A stretch of 64,000 bases of DNA, from contig JANQOF010000054.1 of the NCBI GenBank assembly GCA_028279215.1, forward strand, positions 62,001 through 126,000. Direction: 5' to 3'. Positions 62,808 through 64,000 of this stretch are shown piece by piece. Origin of the DNA: Pirellulales bacterium. Its GTDB lineage: Bacteria; Planctomycetota; Planctomycetia; Pirellulales; Lacipirellulaceae. The notes below the pieces were generated by a model. That model was not told the origin of the DNA and did not search any database. It saw only the letters and a list, made by a program, of their open reading frames with translations. The stretch's first letter is position 1, and every line of letters starts with the position of its first letter. The translations under genes were made by a program, and so were the position numbers.

Positions 62808-64000
62808 CTACCACCGTGTGTAAATGAGCGGCTCGGCCATCGGCCGGCCGCTCAGGCTGTCGGGCTCGACTTCGTCGTAGGAGTGATATCTGGGATCATC
62901 GTGCTCCCAGTCGTACTCGACGGCGCGACTTGGCACGCGGGGCGCGTCGTATACATGTTCCACCACTTCCTCCACGGCTTCAGATACCCTTTCGCGAGGG
63001 GCGATCGTCGCAGTGTAGAAGTAGTCGGGCTCTTCGGCCACTACTGCTTCGACCGGCTGTTCGACAACTTCGGGCTCGACTTCGACAGCCTCCGTCACCG
63101 GTTCTTCCTCGACGATTTCTTCAACGGCGTCGGGCTCTGGTTCCTCGTCGAACACGTCGCCAAAGCGGGTGGGCAAACGGCGGCAGTCGGCCGACTGCTT
63201 CTTGAAAATCTGAAGGATATGCTCGTGGCATGTGAATACGACGAGTTGATGGCCCGCGCCTGCGAATTCGCACAGCACCTTGGCGGCCACGGCTGCCCGG
63301 CGTTCGTCGTAATTCACTAATACGTCGTCGAGAATCATCGGCAATTGGATGCCACGACGAGCGAACATCGCCACCAGCGCCATCCGCACGCTCAGGAATA
63401 GCTGCTCCCGTGTTCCTCGGCTCAGGGATTCGACAGCCAGCGAACTGCCGTCTTCTCGATCGACGTACAGCACGTCGTCGGCCAGCGGTGTCCACACCCG
63501 TGTGTAGGTGCCGCCGGTTAGCTCGCGGAAGTAACCAGTCGCTTCAAGCAACGTATCGGGTTGGCGATGCTGTTCGTAGTCGTGACGAACGTGTTCGAGC
63601 ATTTGGCTGACGATCGCCCGCTCGCGCCACGCCTGTTGTGCGCGGTGGAGATTGGCCTCGACGATGCCCAACTCAATTTGCTTTTCGGCAAGGGTCGCAT
63701 CTTCTGCCAGGGAGCGTTGGCGTTCGACAAGTTGTGCCCGTTCGGTGAGCAACTCGTCGATCTGTTTTTCGGTGGATTCGTGATCGTCGGTGAGTTGTTC
63801 CCATTGCTTCTCGAGCGTCTCAGCCACCCCAGGGGCCATCAGCGGCGCGAAATCCTCTTCGGTGCCAAGCGACCCAATGGCGGCCAGGATCTCGCGGGTG
63901 AGCAGTTTACGCTCGTTTTCTAGCTGTGCCCGTTCGATGAGATCGGCGGCGAGCTTGCGGAACGCGGTTTCGTGTTCGACGCCCGCTTTTTGGAACATCG
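62808..64000 (-). CDS. YhaN/SbcC-like AAA ATPase, 3' part (truncated at window edge)
   Basis: The frame extends beyond the window, so only the C-terminal part is present (at least 396 residues). A coiled coil (TLEKQWEQLTDDHESTEKQI, then ELLTERAQLVERQRS) leads to the second ATPase half: signature ESLSRGTREQLFLSVRMALV, Walker B PMILDDVLVNYDERR and the His switch FTCHEHI. These motifs are intact, unlike the relative at 32434-35370. An acidic, low-complexity tail of about 120 residues (Glu, Val, Pro, with Tyr near the end) follows. The family includes DNA-repair and recombination ATPases; a metallophosphoesterase partner may lie outside the window. Confidence 0.88.
   Translation of the reverse strand, partial: MFQKAGVEHETAFRKLAADLIERAQLENERKLLTREILAAIGSLGTEEDFAPLMAPGVAETLEKQWEQLTDDHESTEKQIDELLTERAQLVERQRSLAEDATLAEKQIELGIVEANLHRAQQAWRERAIVSQMLEHVRHDYEQHRQPDTLLEATGYFRELTGGTYTRVWTPLADDVLYVDREDGSSLAVESLSRGTREQLFLSVRMALVAMFARRGIQLPMILDDVLVNYDERRAAVAAKVLCEFAGAGHQLVVFTCHEHILQIFKKQSADCRRLPTRFGDVFDEEPEPDAVEEIVEEEPVTEAVEVEPEVVEQPVEAVVAEEPDYFYTATIAPRERVSEAVEEVVEHVYDAPRVPSRAVEYDWEHDDPRYHSYDEVEPDSLSGRPMAEPLIYTRW

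Noticed and set aside
1..64000. tRNA, rRNA, insertion sequence, prophage or toxin-antitoxin loci
   Set aside because: I looked for cloverleaf-like stretches, transposase or integrase motifs and paired small genes and found none that I could support.

Overview
The window looks like the chromosome of a Pirellulales-type planctomycete. It has high GC and many long genes. Two giant surface proteins carry the planctomycete N-terminal export motif (LEPRQLLA and LEDRYMFS). There is also a DUF1559 prepilin-like protein, SdrD_B-type repeats, a dockerin-like EF-hand pair, a BBP-like outer-membrane barrel, a membrane-anchored Ser/Thr kinase and several short planctomycete-style hypotheticals. No rRNA, tRNA, phage, IS element or CRISPR array was recognised.

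Layout. 1-6.1 kb: tyrS, then an ABC ATPase / ABC-2 permease / membrane-anchored acidic protein operon. 6.3-9.2 kb: trkA-trkH potassium uptake. 9.3-15.3 kb: a WD40 propeller protein and a 1616-residue surface protein of eight SdrD-like modules plus calcium-type GDWxGDG repeats. 15.3-21 kb: small membrane and secreted hypotheticals on both strands, with a gene-free stretch (16.1-16.97 kb) rich in palindromes. 21.1-22.6 kb: an AGCS sodium:amino-acid symporter. 22.6-32.1 kb: a tight five-gene minus-strand operon (ATP-grasp, alpha-E, transglutaminase+DUF2126, fused ATP-grasp/alpha-E, transglutaminase), the predicted peptide-ligase system whose product is unknown. 32.4-35.4 kb: a divergent gene for a coiled-coil ATPase with degraded nucleotide-binding motifs and DUF4332-like helix-hairpin-helix domains. 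35.4-43 kb: O6-alkylguanine methyltransferase, an orphan protein, a single-domain response regulator, a Gfo/Idh/MocA oxidoreductase, a POT transporter, a Ser/Thr kinase and a TAXI-type binding protein. 43.1-47.9 kb: a giant subtilisin-like surface protease. 48.6-53.3 kb: BBP-like barrel, hflX, an SDR and an RluA-type synthase. 53.3-55.2 kb: a DtxR/MntR-type regulator divergent from a DUF1559-lipoprotein pair, with GGCTAAAC repeats in the shared promoter. 55.2-58.9 kb: an overlapping three-gene operon (GT-C-like membrane protein, GT2 glycosyltransferase, flippase-like protein). 59.5-64 kb: exported low-complexity proteins, a DUF2071 protein and the 3' part of a YhaN/SbcC-like ATPase that runs off the window.

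The strongest leads for something undescribed are the doubled ATP-grasp/alpha-E/transglutaminase operon, the degenerate YhaN-like DUF4332 protein (a canonical relative lies at the window end), the histidine-rich insertion in the ABC-2 permease, and two families of dispersed intergenic repeats. One of those families is a diverged inverted pair of about 220 bp located 42 kb apart.
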